Shown: in pieces, positions 13,801 to 20,731 of the stretch
Numbering within the stretch: the first letter of the stretch is position 1
How the letters are laid out: each line of letters starts with the position of its first letter
Program-made: the position numbers and the translations under genes
Notes under the pieces: model-generated
Database searches by the model: none
Told to the model about the DNA's origin: nothing
What the model saw: the letters and a program-made list of their open reading frames with translations, nothing else
Virus record (IMG/VR): IMGVR_UViG_3300047494_000096
Span: 1-24,280 of that record
Reading direction: 5' to 3' (one strand)
Length of the DNA stretch: 24,280 nucleotides
Origin: a virus

Positions 13801-15958
13801 CGCCGGCGCGGTCGAGGGCGCCGCCAAGCTCAAGGATTATATCGGCGATCTGGCATCGAAAGATCGCCGCGCCACTGCGCGTAACCCTATCAACCTGAAA
13901 TTCGAGGATCATCCGGATCCGTTCGGCGGTGGTGGATGGCACGCCATCACCGTGCCGGATCCCGCACGCAAGGATGAACGCCTGGTGCTCTGGGGCGAGC
14001 GCACCACAAGCGCCACGTCGCGGCCGGAGCCGATCGCGGCTGGCGCGCGGCTGTCGAGCGTGAAGCAGAAGATCAGCGATCTCGGCAACCGGCCGGCCTT
14101 CGGCGACCAGCAGCAGGCTGCCTCGGTGAAGCCGATCAACCTGCCGCACATCTCCGACGAGGACCGGGCGGCAACGGGCAAGGTGATCGGCGAGCTCTAC
14201 AATGCCAAGCGCATGCAGGCGATCCAGGCGCCCCCGAGCGCCGGGCAGATCATGCTGCGCCACCAGGACGAGCAGAAGGGGCAGGCCGAGGCCGGCAAGG
14301 TCATGGAGGCCATCCGCAAGGTCCATACCGGCCATCCCACCGGCAAAATCTATTTCGATGCGCTGTCGGCGGCAACCAACAGCCGCGAGGGCCGCGTGCT
14401 CCAGGCGCATCAGGTCTACGGGCTGCTCACCGGCTACAAGAAGGGCGGCGATCCGGTCGGCAAAGGCATCTTCGCCAAGAACGAGGGTTTTGCGTCACGC
14501 GACGCCGGCGATGTCGCCAAGGCGCTGACCGGCGAGGTCGGCCGCAGCGAGGTCAGCCCGCGCGATGACCAGCAGAAGGCAGCCTTGACCCGTGCGGTCG
14601 CCATCGTGGCACACGTCAAGGGCCTGAGCGCCGAGCAGACCAAGCCGATCTACGACAAGATCGGCGGCAGCAAATCGGAAGCGCCGGCCGCGGTGATCGG
14701 CCAGACGGATCTAGGCCGCAGCCGCCAGAAAAGCCGCATGGACGACGACGTCACCCAGGGCGGCCGTAGCTGGGACAAGGCCGCGTTGACGAACCTCGCA
14801 CACAAGGCAGCCGTTCGCATCAGCTCGATGCTCGATATGCATGATGAAAACATTGCCTTGCAGGTACGCTCGAACGCGCTCGGTATCGAGATGCTCGCCC
14901 GCCAGGTCAATGCCGTGCATGGTCTCAGCATGAACGAGTCCGTGGAGGCGGTCCAGAACGCCATACGCAGCCTCGCCAAAGGCCAGGGTGACGTGCAGCG
15001 CACGATCATCCGCGACGGCCTGCGTGACCGGGATGCCGAAGCCTTCAGCAACGAGCTCGACCGCCAGGCGCAGGAGATCATCGACCGGCGCATGGCGAAG
15101 CTTGCCGGCGCCGACGATTTCGAGATCCTGGAAAAGGGGTGGGCCGGGGTTGCGTCCGAGGCGCGGGATCGGCTCGGGGAGTGGACGTCCGGCGGCGCTG
15201 CCTCGGCGGCGCGCACCGGAGAAGACGAGGACGCCAAACTCAGCACTGGACAGGTCGCGCTCAAGGAAACTGCTGATGGTGTGGTGGATGCCGCTGCCCG
15301 GGCCAGCTCCAAGCCTGCACCCACCAGCCGTGTCAAAGCACCGACCCCCTGGTATGCACCGTCGCGACTGGCGCCAGAAATCGGCACATTCGTCGCCGGT
15401 GACGCACTCGGGCTGGCCGCCAAAGATCTGCTCGGGCCGGAGGGAAAGCTCGGCGCATTGGCGTTCGAACGCTTGGGCGGGTCGAAATTGGCTGGTTCAA
15501 TAGCCAGAAAGGCCATCAAGGGCACGGCCATCGCCGGTGCCGGGACCGCAGGCAGCATCGCAGGAGGTATTTCTGGTGGCGCTCTGGTCCGGGGAAAAGC
15601 CAACATTCCTGAGGACTCTGCACCCAAACAGCTCGCCAGCTTCGGCGGCAACGTCGTCGGCGGCATCGCGGGTAATTACGCGCAAAAAGCTATTGTAAAG
15701 GCCGGTGCGGGGGCGGCCGCAGACCTAGCCGGCAAGTATCTGGGCGAAGGCGCCGGCGCTTTCGTCGGCAGCGCCGCCGGCCCTGTAGGCACCGTGCTCG
15801 GCGGCGCTCTGGGCTCTCTGATCTTCGGGCACGTCGCCGAAGGCGCTTACGACAAGGTCGCGCCGATCGTGAGCCGCTATTTCGGCGGCTACGACCAGAA
15901 ACACGCGGCGTCGGTGATGGCGCGCTACACGGCGCCGAAGCCGCAGCAGGCGGCATGA
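10808..15958 (+). CDS. Giant Ala/Gly-rich virion protein of unknown function, 1716 aa
   Basis: TTG 10808 follows the protease TAA directly. The N-terminus (FTAEIISDLRGRVIAHNALA) leads to FDPGKHPRSKGGKFAGKN at 69-86; a second motif copy, FDPYRDSKGRFASG, is near residue 412. Hydrophobic Ala/Gly blocks occur at about 125-200, 375-445 and 985-1005. A glycine-zipper-like C-terminus lies at about 1570-1690 (GTAGSIAGGISGGAL, GEGAGAFVGSAAGPVGTVLG). Between about 600 and 900 the protein is long charged helix, probably coiled coil. No enzyme motif is recognised. Size, membrane-active character and position suggest an internal head or ejection (pilot) protein cleaved by the neighbouring protease, but this is inference. 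Its stop overlaps the next ATG (ATGA). Such a gene between protease and scaffold is unusual. Confidence 0.7.
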   Translation: MGQKPNFTAEIISDLRGRVIAHNALAEPDRQTKLQELKKRYIAAYSGPDPHGHALQKIDGFLDGLSKGFDPGKHPRSKGGKFAGKNAPARAPIPVKVELPSSAAEHQELQAENPAYHAITSDVIPDTRHEAEGAALKTGISIALGTAAILSAYRSGPRGLLARALANATGKPTRWAVGAGAGAALYGGEAAGNKAAQIAGRIIGKKIADTDFHTAKAATRAVADAAEWAGRKPGQLAGLAVPLAIRGGVKLAQAPIARLPANATRLQRGLHRAQLAAAKGGVLAGASLAAGGAIDHAWTNSGIADPESIGKTYDHFSYRTIEKLAGDRAFDGEYDRQLAELRKIYGDDEGTLGRILDTDALRKNFPVSAVFAGAKRAINIGAAALAGGAVGAGVGAGVHHVFRARPGQSHGFDPYRDSKGRFASGPGASSAIGAVVAGTAAALGVYAALRGHNTAILRKVIAGRLAHSRRIIDKINSDEGHGPVAKMISGKLQTIAQRVQNDKKLSDQLEEIDRYGASHSAHYKEAIRTEVNQRLAELLVDKEEFAVPAKYAGGYGVTRLTKVRDAIGAMKPGEFKAAISKLTPKEQEQALQLFNGRQGWIDDVDAQLAGHHAAIDKAAADVERARTERVAAATATRDARATQGMVGEKTDEQKAADLAAVGDAEAKEIAASTIEREAIAKHTRLKGGAKIMSPLEPGRRIKPFDTEKAKSDLRTAAEKKHAAAVDREIDHARSAQLQSHVAHHDRLLLARAGLYRGAIGPGAEDVLGPLKSAVGLTQKTAEKSATPALRDALHNGSSAMASFHEAEAKHAAALADHAASMTELKNAKIAAVGKTPKGLTEVQAQQLRDDHANIEDRVRQHAATVADRARELATARSRMHDAAVHIEETAAGAGVRSADGSRFPLAMRAHLAAGFRQISAGPAAAATQFLSNTTAKNFRNYAKKTGQSAKAFGTRMGAGFKGTTAAAFMRDDDVHGRVIDPIKTFRTLSLVGGAVGGIAGAVEGAAKLKDYIGDLASKDRRATARNPINLKFEDHPDPFGGGGWHAITVPDPARKDERLVLWGERTTSATSRPEPIAAGARLSSVKQKISDLGNRPAFGDQQQAASVKPINLPHISDEDRAATGKVIGELYNAKRMQAIQAPPSAGQIMLRHQDEQKGQAEAGKVMEAIRKVHTGHPTGKIYFDALSAATNSREGRVLQAHQVYGLLTGYKKGGDPVGKGIFAKNEGFASRDAGDVAKALTGEVGRSEVSPRDDQQKAALTRAVAIVAHVKGLSAEQTKPIYDKIGGSKSEAPAAVIGQTDLGRSRQKSRMDDDVTQGGRSWDKAALTNLAHKAAVRISSMLDMHDENIALQVRSNALGIEMLARQVNAVHGLSMNESVEAVQNAIRSLAKGQGDVQRTIIRDGLRDRDAEAFSNELDRQAQEIIDRRMAKLAGADDFEILEKGWAGVASEARDRLGEWTSGGAASAARTGEDEDAKLSTGQVALKETADGVVDAAARASSKPAPTSRVKAPTPWYAPSRLAPEIGTFVAGDALGLAAKDLLGPEGKLGALAFERLGGSKLAGSIARKAIKGTAIAGAGTAGSIAGGISGGALVRGKANIPEDSAPKQLASFGGNVVGGIAGNYAQKAIVKAGAGAAADLAGKYLGEGAGAFVGSAAGPVGTVLGGALGSLIFGHVAEGAYDKVAPIVSRYFGGYDQKHAASVMARYTAPKPQQAA

Positions 15959-16071
15959 GCGGCACATTTACCCAGCCGTCGTCGCCCACATCCGGCCTGC
16001 AAAACTACAAGATCGAAGGCAGCGTCAAGAACCTCTATTACGTTCCACGGTTCAATCCGGTCCTCAAGGCC
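15955..16071 (+). other. Partial duplicate of the major capsid N-arm
   Basis: The translated segment GTFTQPSSPTSGLQNYK / IEGSVKNLYYV aligns with capsid residues 32-59, GTFTQPGTATTGLQTYN / LEPAAKNLYPV, with 17 of 28 identical by my count. After that, similarity fades. The capsid's first 31 residues have no counterpart. The segment is followed by an out-of-frame TAG, motif copy 4 and the scaffold start. Confidence 0.7.
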
Positions 16072-17529
16072 CTGAAATCTAGACGGCGCAACCAAGCCGC
16101 CGCGTTTTCCCGGACCAAGTCACTCAGGAAGGGCCTGCCACCTATGTTCGAAACGCTCGAGAAGATGGCGTCGACGCTGACGAGCAGTGTCGAGACCATC
16201 ATCGCCGCAGGCGGCGACCAGCAGGCCCTGGCGGAAACCCAGGCGCAATTCGCGCGCGCCGTGCAAGGTTTTGTCGATGGCGAGCTCGCCAAGGTTGCGC
16301 CCGACGATCTCGAGCCGATGTTCAAGGGCCTTGGCACGGTCAGCCGCACTGCCAGCATTGTCAGCCAGATGGCAAGCTCGGTGCAGAACGCCAAGGACGG
16401 CAAGGAATGGAGCGGCTCCGACAAGGTCAGCGATCCGGCTTCGGAACAGGTTTGCGACATGCTGGACGCGGCATTGCACTGCGCCGAGCTTGCGCTCCGC
16501 TTCGCCGTCAACGAGCATGTCGAAATCGCCGAGCCCGACGAGCTGGACAGCCCCATGGACGGCATGGCTTACATGAAGCTGGCTGATCCCACGGATCCCG
16601 ACAATCGCGAGCTCGATCAGCTGATCAAATCGGCGCTGCCGTCCGACCTGCTGGCCTTCGCCACGGACCCGGCGGAACTCGCCATGGGCATGACCACCTT
16701 CGGCGCCGAAATCCTGGCCAAGACCGGGATACCGGAAAACATTCTCGAAAAGCTGTTTTCGGACGAAGGCCTTGAACTGCTGGAAAAGGCGGCCCCGTTC
16801 GATCCGAACGCGGATCCCAACGCAATGGGCGCCGGCGATCCCAATGCCGACCCTAACGCCGACCCGAGCCTCGACGGTGACGATGGCAGCGGCGATGGCG
16901 ACGATCCCGTCGATGTGCTCGGCCGCATCCTCGCCGCCGGCATGATTCAGCTCGATCTGATCCGCCAGATCATGGAGGGCGGCGACCCAGGCGCGGCGGA
17001 TCCGGGTTCGGCCGATCCCGCCGATCCGAACATCGGCGACGCAACCAACGATCCTGCGGGCGCGGCCAATGTCGGCGCACCCGATCCGGCCGACCCGAAC
17101 GCAACCGCCGGTGGAGCGCCGCCGGCGCCCGCTAAAAAGAAAAATCCGTTCGCCAAGCTGGCGCCTGGTGGGGCTCTCGCCAAGCTCGCGGGTTCAGCCG
17201 AGATCGCAGTCGATCCCGCAACCCTTTCCATTCTGGAAAAAGTTGCCACGAGCAGTGAGGCTTCCGACGCGCGTGTCGCCAGCCTCGCCAGCGCCGTCGA
17301 CAAACTGACGGGGGTTGTCGGCACCATGGCGTCCCAGCTTCAGCCGCCGAAAGGTCCGATCGGGCAAGCCCACCTCGGAACCCTCGAGAAATCAGCCGAC
17401 GGACATGGGCAAGCGCCCAACGACCTCGATCTCGATCAGGAAGCCAACCGACTGGCCAAACTGGCGCCGGAAGATCGCGCATTGGCGCTGACGAAGCTGG
17501 CTCATCGCTCCGGCGGCGCGCTCGTCTGA
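15955..17529 (+). CDS. Acidic scaffold-like protein; frame opens with a capsid N-arm copy; internal start at 16144
   Basis: Coordinates give the longest form (524 aa). ATG 15955 overlaps the giant-gene stop (ATGA). ATG 16144 has a better ribosome site (AGGAAGGG, 10 nt upstream) and motif copy 4 lies 54 nt before it, so the 461-aa form is probably the main scaffold product. That form begins MFETLEKMASTLTSSVETII, is helical and acidic, and contains repeated DPNADPNA / DPADPN units (about 283-305 and 345-390 of the long form). It ends with a helix, NRLAKLAPEDRALALTKLAH. Acidic helical composition, low-complexity middle and position just before the capsid gene are those of scaffolding proteins. 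Residues 3-30 of the long form resemble capsid residues 32-59. Scaffold identity is inferred from context, not from a recognised domain. Confidence 0.65.
   Translation: MSGTFTQPSSPTSGLQNYKIEGSVKNLYYVPRFNPVLKALKSRRRNQAAAFSRTKSLRKGLPPMFETLEKMASTLTSSVETIIAAGGDQQALAETQAQFARAVQGFVDGELAKVAPDDLEPMFKGLGTVSRTASIVSQMASSVQNAKDGKEWSGSDKVSDPASEQVCDMLDAALHCAELALRFAVNEHVEIAEPDELDSPMDGMAYMKLADPTDPDNRELDQLIKSALPSDLLAFATDPAELAMGMTTFGAEILAKTGIPENILEKLFSDEGLELLEKAAPFDPNADPNAMGAGDPNADPNADPSLDGDDGSGDGDDPVDVLGRILAAGMIQLDLIRQIMEGGDPGAADPGSADPADPNIGDATNDPAGAANVGAPDPADPNATAGGAPPAPAKKKNPFAKLAPGGALAKLAGSAEIAVDPATLSILEKVATSSEASDARVASLASAVDKLTGVVGTMASQLQPPKGPIGQAHLGTLEKSADGHGQAPNDLDLDQEANRLAKLAPEDRALALTKLAHRSGGALV
16084..16102 (+). 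repeat. GCAACCAAGC leader motif, copy 4, in a potential stem-loop (54 nt before 16144)
   Basis: GCAACCAAGC is at 16088-16097. Flanking CGGCG (16084-16088) and CGCCG (16098-16102) can pair, with C16097 bulged and C-G closing the AACCAA loop. The element is inside the open long frame but behaves like a leader of ATG 16144. Confidence 0.55.
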
Positions 17530-17537
17530 TCAAATTT

Positions 17538-17630
17538 TGTTGGCCGTGCAACCAAGCCAACAGCTTGGTTCGGTCAACCCGGCGCGGGCGATGCCCGCAG
17601 GACGCTCCCTGACCCAGGCCTGAGCAGCCT
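17538..17630 (+). promoter_or_regulatory. Major capsid leader: motif copy 5 and several hairpins
   Basis: The 161-base gap before the capsid gene holds four possible stems. TGTTGGC (17538-17544) pairs with GCCAACA (17556-17562), leaving AACCAA (17550-17555) in the loop. AACCAAGC (17550-17557) pairs with GCTTGGTT (17563-17570), which excludes the first. GCGGGC/GCCCGC stands at 17584-17598, and CAGGC/GCCTG near 17615-17631. No T-run follows, so simple termination is unlikely. The GAAGG ribosome site is at 17676-17680. Probably a structured leader of the most highly expressed phage gene. Confidence 0.5.
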
Positions 17631-17690
17631 GACCATGGCTCATCACTGCCGTCGAGCCGCGGCCATACTGCTTACGAAGGCGTTTCCGTC

Positions 17691-19232
17691 ATGGAACTCA
17701 ATCCCGGTTCGGATACCGCGGCGTCCATCGCCGCAATCCGCGCGATGCTGGCGCAAGCCGGCGGCACCCTCGAAAAAGCGACCGGCACGTTCACCCAGCC
17801 CGGCACCGCTACGACTGGCCTTCAGACCTACAATCTGGAACCGGCGGCCAAGAACCTGTACCCGGTCTATTCGCCGATCCGCAATCGCACCTCGCGTGTG
17901 AAAGCCACCGGTGGCTTGCAAGCCAACTGGAAGGCCGTGATCAACCCGGATGCCGGGTTGCAGTCGATCGGCGTTTCCGAGGGTAATCGCGGCGCCCTGA
18001 TCCAGGTCCAGACGGCCGATTACTTCGCGGCATTCAAGACCATCGGCCTCGAATCCAGCGTCACCAAGGAAGCCGAGCTGTCGGCCGAGGGTTTCGATGA
18101 TCTGAAAGCCCGCGCGGTCAACACACTGCTCCAGGACCTGATGATGGGCGAAGAGCGCCTCATCCTCGGTGGCAACACCAGCGTGCCACTTGGCCAGACC
18201 CCGCAGCCGACCCTGGTGGCGTCGACCACCGGTGGCACCATCGCGGCATCCACTCTGGTCAGCGTGATCTGCGTGGCGCTGACGATGGACGGCCTGCGCA
18301 CCGCCAGTGTCACCGGCGGCGTCCAAGGCTTGGTCACCCGGACCAATACCGATGGCTCGACCGATCAGTACGGCGGCGGCGCGGCCATGGCTTCGGTCAA
18401 TGCCACTGTCACGACCGGCGGAAGCACCGCAACCAATCTGGTGACGGCGACCGCGGCGGCCGTTCAGGGTGCGGTCGCCTACGCCTGGTATGTCGGTTCG
18501 GTCGTCGGTCAGGAGCGCTGCTACGCGATCACGAACTACTCGGCGGTACAGATCACTGCGTTCCCGACCAACACCAATCCGATGGTGCCGACATCGGTTC
18601 TGACCGCCGACAACAGCGCCTGCTCGCTGTATTTCGACGGCCTGATCACGATGAACGCGAAGACCCAGAACTACAATGGGATCAACGCCAAATGGATCGT
18701 GCCGACCGGAACGCCCTCGGGCGGTGTCGGCGTCACCCTGACCTCCGATGGCCTGGGCGGCATCATCGAATTCGATCAGATGCTGCAGTGGTTCTGGGAC
18801 GTGTTGCGCATGAGCCCGGACCGGATCATCATGAACAGCCAGCAGGCTCTGGACATCCGCAAGAAGATTCTTGGATCGACGAGCGCCCAGACCAGCCGCT
18901 TCCAGTTCGTGATCAACCAGGGCCAGATCGTGGGCGGCGGCATTCCGAAGGGCTACATGAACCCCTTCGCGAACGGCACCGGACCGGCGGAACTGGCTTT
19001 GGAAATCCACCCGTATCTGCCGAACGGGACGATCCTGTTCCTTGCCGACAAGCTGCCATACCCGATGAACAATGTGCCGGAATTGATGCGCATACTGGGC
19101 CGGCAGGACTACTACCAGTACGAGTGGCCGATGCGCTCGCGCAAATACGAGTATGGCGTCTACAGTGACGAAGTGCTGCAGCACTACTTCCCTGTCAGTA
19201 TTGGCGTGATCTCCAATATCGCGCCTTTCTAG
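17691..19232 (+). CDS. Major capsid protein, 513 aa (HK97-fold expected, with inserted Ig-like domain)
   Basis: ATG 17691 has GAAGG 10 nt upstream. The order protease, scaffold, capsid, adaptor and the length fit an HK97-fold capsid. The N-arm (about 1-60) includes TGTFTQPGTATTGLQTYN. Next come FAAFKTIGLESSVTKEAELS, helical NTLLQDLMMGEERLILGGNT, and a late region DQMLQWFWDVLRMSPDRIIM and PNGTILFLADKLPYP. The protein ends with YFPVSIGVISNIAPF. Residues ~235-305 (VQGAVAYAWYVGSVVGQERC) have the pattern of an Ig/fibronectin-like insertion seen in other phage capsids. The first ~30 residues (MELNPGSDTAASIAAIRAML) may be a cleaved or scaffold-interacting delta region. A terminator stands 22 nt after the stop. 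Fold is assigned by context and pattern, not by search. Confidence 0.85.
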   Translation: MELNPGSDTAASIAAIRAMLAQAGGTLEKATGTFTQPGTATTGLQTYNLEPAAKNLYPVYSPIRNRTSRVKATGGLQANWKAVINPDAGLQSIGVSEGNRGALIQVQTADYFAAFKTIGLESSVTKEAELSAEGFDDLKARAVNTLLQDLMMGEERLILGGNTSVPLGQTPQPTLVASTTGGTIAASTLVSVICVALTMDGLRTASVTGGVQGLVTRTNTDGSTDQYGGGAAMASVNATVTTGGSTATNLVTATAAAVQGAVAYAWYVGSVVGQERCYAITNYSAVQITAFPTNTNPMVPTSVLTADNSACSLYFDGLITMNAKTQNYNGINAKWIVPTGTPSGGVGVTLTSDGLGGIIEFDQMLQWFWDVLRMSPDRIIMNSQQALDIRKKILGSTSAQTSRFQFVINQGQIVGGGIPKGYMNPFANGTGPAELALEIHPYLPNGTILFLADKLPYPMNNVPELMRILGRQDYYQYEWPMRSRKYEYGVYSDEVLQHYFPVSIGVISNIAPF

Positions 19233-19253
19233 GTCTGGTTAGCAGATGATGCA

Positions 19254-19291
19254 GGCGGCGGGTTCTCGTGGATCCGCCGCCTTTGTCTTTT
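19254..19291 (+). terminator. Rho-independent terminator after the capsid gene
   Basis: GGCGGCGGGT (19254-19263) pairs with ATCCGCCGCC (19272-19281; one G-U pair) around an 8-base loop, followed by TTTGTCTTTT. It stands 22 nt after the capsid stop and explains why the next gene should start at 19303, not at the ATG 19246 that lies before the hairpin. Confidence 0.75.
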
Positions 19292-19302
19292 CGGGGGCGG
19301 CG

Positions 19303-19713
19303 ATGGCAGTGCACGGCACGGCGTATTTCGGGAAGTATCTGGCGCGCTACCCGGAGTATTATGGAGACCGGTGGCTGCACTGGTGCCCGGCGTGCAAGAC
19401 GCTCCACGAGATCGCGGTTGACACGCCGTTTTCGAACGGGGCGCGCTGGAGCTTCAACGGCGACCTGGACGCGCCCAGTTTCACCCCCAGCGTCAATCTG
19501 TCGATCGGGCCGTTCGAGGATCAGCACAGCGTCCGGTGCCATTATTTCATCACCGCCGGCAAGATCAGCTTTTGCGGCGATTGCACGCATGGATTGGCCG
19601 GCCAGACGGTGGACCTGCCAGAGCTCGACAATGATGGGCCGCGTGCGATGGTGACAGTGCGGCCGAAAGATACTTCGGTGGACGGGATCGAGCTGGCCCG
19701 GATTAGCGGCTAG
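19303..19713 (+). CDS. DUF6527-like protein, 136 aa
   Basis: The product has the layout of the DUF6527 group, often found in phages and sometimes mislabelled ammonia monooxygenase. WLHWCPACKTLHEI comes first, then ARWSFNGDLDAPSFTPSVNL, RCHYFITAGKISFCGDCTHG and LAGQTVDLPEL. The Cys/His set CPAC, RCH and CGDCTH suggests one bound metal ion. Start choice: ATG 19303 (MAVHGTAYFGKYL) lies after the terminator with a GGGGGCGG ribosome site; the earlier in-frame ATG 19246 would run the coding sequence through the hairpin. Biochemical function is unknown; as an accessory gene in the late region it is probably not essential for assembly. Confidence 0.7.
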   Translation: MAVHGTAYFGKYLARYPEYYGDRWLHWCPACKTLHEIAVDTPFSNGARWSFNGDLDAPSFTPSVNLSIGPFEDQHSVRCHYFITAGKISFCGDCTHGLAGQTVDLPELDNDGPRAMVTVRPKDTSVDGIELARISG

Positions 19714-19744
19714 CGGCCCGCGGCACTGGTGACGATCAGGCCGA

Positions 19745-19765
19745 GGGATGCGTCGCTGGCATCCC
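19745..19765. terminator. Hairpin between convergent genes
   Basis: GGGATGC (19745-19751) and GCATCCC (19759-19765) are a perfect 7-bp stem with a 7-base loop, placed in the 53-base gap between the convergent genes ending at 19713 and 19767. There is no clear T-run on either side; it may act as a bidirectional transcript end. Confidence 0.4.
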
Positions 19766-19766
19766 G

Positions 19767-20117
19767 TTAGCGATTTGTGACGTAAAGGCTCTCGAAGACT
19801 GTTCCGGCGGCGTTCGACAGCAGCTCGCGCGGGTTGTTCTGACACTCGAGATGAACGCGGTCGATAATACCGAGCGCATCGACGCTGACGCCAACGGACC
19901 TGCCCGCCATGGCGCCGGCGCCATTGAAAAAGCCCAGTATGTACTCCTCTCCCTGCTGCGAGAGAGGGCGCGAATTAAGCCAGTCGGAACAGGCGACCGC
20001 GCCCAAGCCGAAGACAATGATCGTGGCACGAGAGCCTGGAAAAGCATCGGGCGCCGACTGCGCCACGGCCTGGCCAGACATGAGCCAAACTGCGGCAAAA
20101 ACGATACGGGCGATCAT
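19767..20117 (-). CDS. Secreted/periplasmic protein with Cys pair, minus-strand accessory gene, 116 aa
   Basis: ATG 20117 on the minus strand has a strong GGAGGAG ribosome site 7 nt upstream. A typical signal peptide follows: MIARIVFAAVWLMSGQAVAQ with cleavage expected after AVAQ or AQS. The mature part contains AVACSDWLNSR and RVHLECQNNP, two Cys that could form a disulfide. Between them is EYILGFFNGAGAMAG, then a helical end (AAGTVFESLYVTN). This CS-x-W ... G[FW]xxG ... C-x-x-NP layout resembles small exported proteins common in rhizobia, loosely like the Rap1a/Tai immunity type; this is recollection, not a firm assignment. It is the only gene on this strand here and has its own start region, the pattern of a phage moron expressed in the lysogen. 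Confidence 0.7.
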   Translation of the reverse strand: MIARIVFAAVWLMSGQAVAQSAPDAFPGSRATIIVFGLGAVACSDWLNSRPLSQQGEEYILGFFNGAGAMAGRSVGVSVDALGIIDRVHLECQNNPRELLSNAAGTVFESLYVTNR

Positions 20118-20144
20118 CGGCCAACTCCTCCATCCGCTTTTTGC

Positions 20145-20156
20145 GGCAACCAAGCC
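20145..20156 (+). repeat. GCAACCAAGC leader motif, copy 6 (53 nt before 20201)
   Basis: GGC-AACCAA-GCC at 20145-20156 forms a perfect 3-bp stem closing the AACCAA loop. The first A (20148) is 53 nt upstream of ATG 20201. Confidence 0.55.
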
Positions 20157-20183
20157 CCTATACCGACCGGGGACATCGTTCAA
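20157..20183 (-). promoter_or_regulatory. Possible promoter for the secreted-protein gene
   Basis: On the minus strand TTGAAC (20183-20178) and TATAGG (20162-20157) are 15 bases apart, 40 bases before the ATG at 20117. Spacing is short and the -10 is imperfect. It overlaps the leader of the plus-strand gene at 20201. Confidence 0.25.
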
Positions 20184-20200
20184 GCGAAGGTCCTGTCCCC
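20169..20200 (+). promoter_or_regulatory. Hairpin abutting the start codon with the ribosome site in its loop
   Basis: GGGGACA (20169-20175) is perfectly complementary to TGTCCCC (20194-20200), which touches ATG 20201. The GAAGG ribosome site (20186-20190) is in the 18-base loop. The GGGG can instead pair with CCCC at 20155-20158, next to motif copy 6, so two alternative folds exist. Confidence 0.45.
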
Positions 20201-20722
20201 ATGACGATTCTCAAGGCGCCCGCCAATGTCAGCTCGATCGCGACCAGCACGGGTCACGAATTCACCGTCGTGGACGGCTTCATCGACACCGGCACCGCGC
20301 CTCAAAAGGCCATCGACCAGCTGCTGACGATCGGCAAATGCACGATGGCGACGGACGAGGACATCGGCGCCGCCGATGCGAAGACCATTCAAGAGCCGAT
20401 GCTCAATCAAATCAAGAACAATAAAGCGGCCCTCATCACCAGGCTCAAGGAGATGGGCGAGGCCGTCGACGGCCGCAGCTCGCTCGCCGCACTTGCCAAC
20501 CAATACGAAAACGTCACCGCGCGCCAGAAGCAAAGAGAAGCGGTCGCCCAGGCGAAAGCCGCAGACGATGAAGCCAAGGCTAAGGCCGAAGCCGAAGCGC
20601 AGGCCAAGGCCGCCGCCGCAGAAGCTGCCAAGACCGCCGCGGCATCGACGACCCCAGTGCCGCCGCCGGCGGCTCCGGTAACTCCAGTGACGCCACCCGT
20701 CGAAGCCGCCAAAACCGCATAG
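20201..20722 (+). CDS. Hypothetical protein with Ala/Lys/Glu coiled coil and Pro-rich tail, 173 aa
   Basis: ATG 20201 has GAAGG 10 nt upstream within a hairpin loop. Residues 1-60 form a small domain (VSSIATSTGHEFTVVDGFID, AIDQLLTIGKCTMATDEDIG). Residues ~65-105 are helical (KNNKAALITRLKEMGEAVDG), and ~110-148 are a highly charged Ala-rich helix (QREAVAQAKAADDEAKAKAE). The last 25 residues are Pro/Val/Thr-rich (PVPPPAAPVTPVTPPV). The tail resembles C-terminal extensions of small head proteins placed between capsid and adaptor genes. No family is recognised. It could be a head accessory or cementing factor; that is from position only. Confidence 0.65.
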   Translation: MTILKAPANVSSIATSTGHEFTVVDGFIDTGTAPQKAIDQLLTIGKCTMATDEDIGAADAKTIQEPMLNQIKNNKAALITRLKEMGEAVDGRSSLAALANQYENVTARQKQREAVAQAKAADDEAKAKAEAEAQAKAAAAEAAKTAAASTTPVPPPAAPVTPVTPPVEAAKTA

Positions 20723-20731
20723 GCAGTCGAC

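Noticed and set aside
17635-17690. Start codon at 17635 in another frame before the capsid gene
   Set aside because: Gives an 88-aa Arg/Pro-rich shadow; no ribosome site; the capsid start at 17691 is clear.
17643-19184. 513-aa open frame on the minus strand opposite the capsid gene
   Set aside because: Mirror frame of a high-GC coding gene; its protein is Arg/His/Gly-rich without domains and the + strand product is clearly the capsid.
19246-19302. Upstream start for the DUF6527-like gene
   Set aside because: The terminator hairpin 19254-19291 would be inside the coding sequence and the added residues are not family-like.
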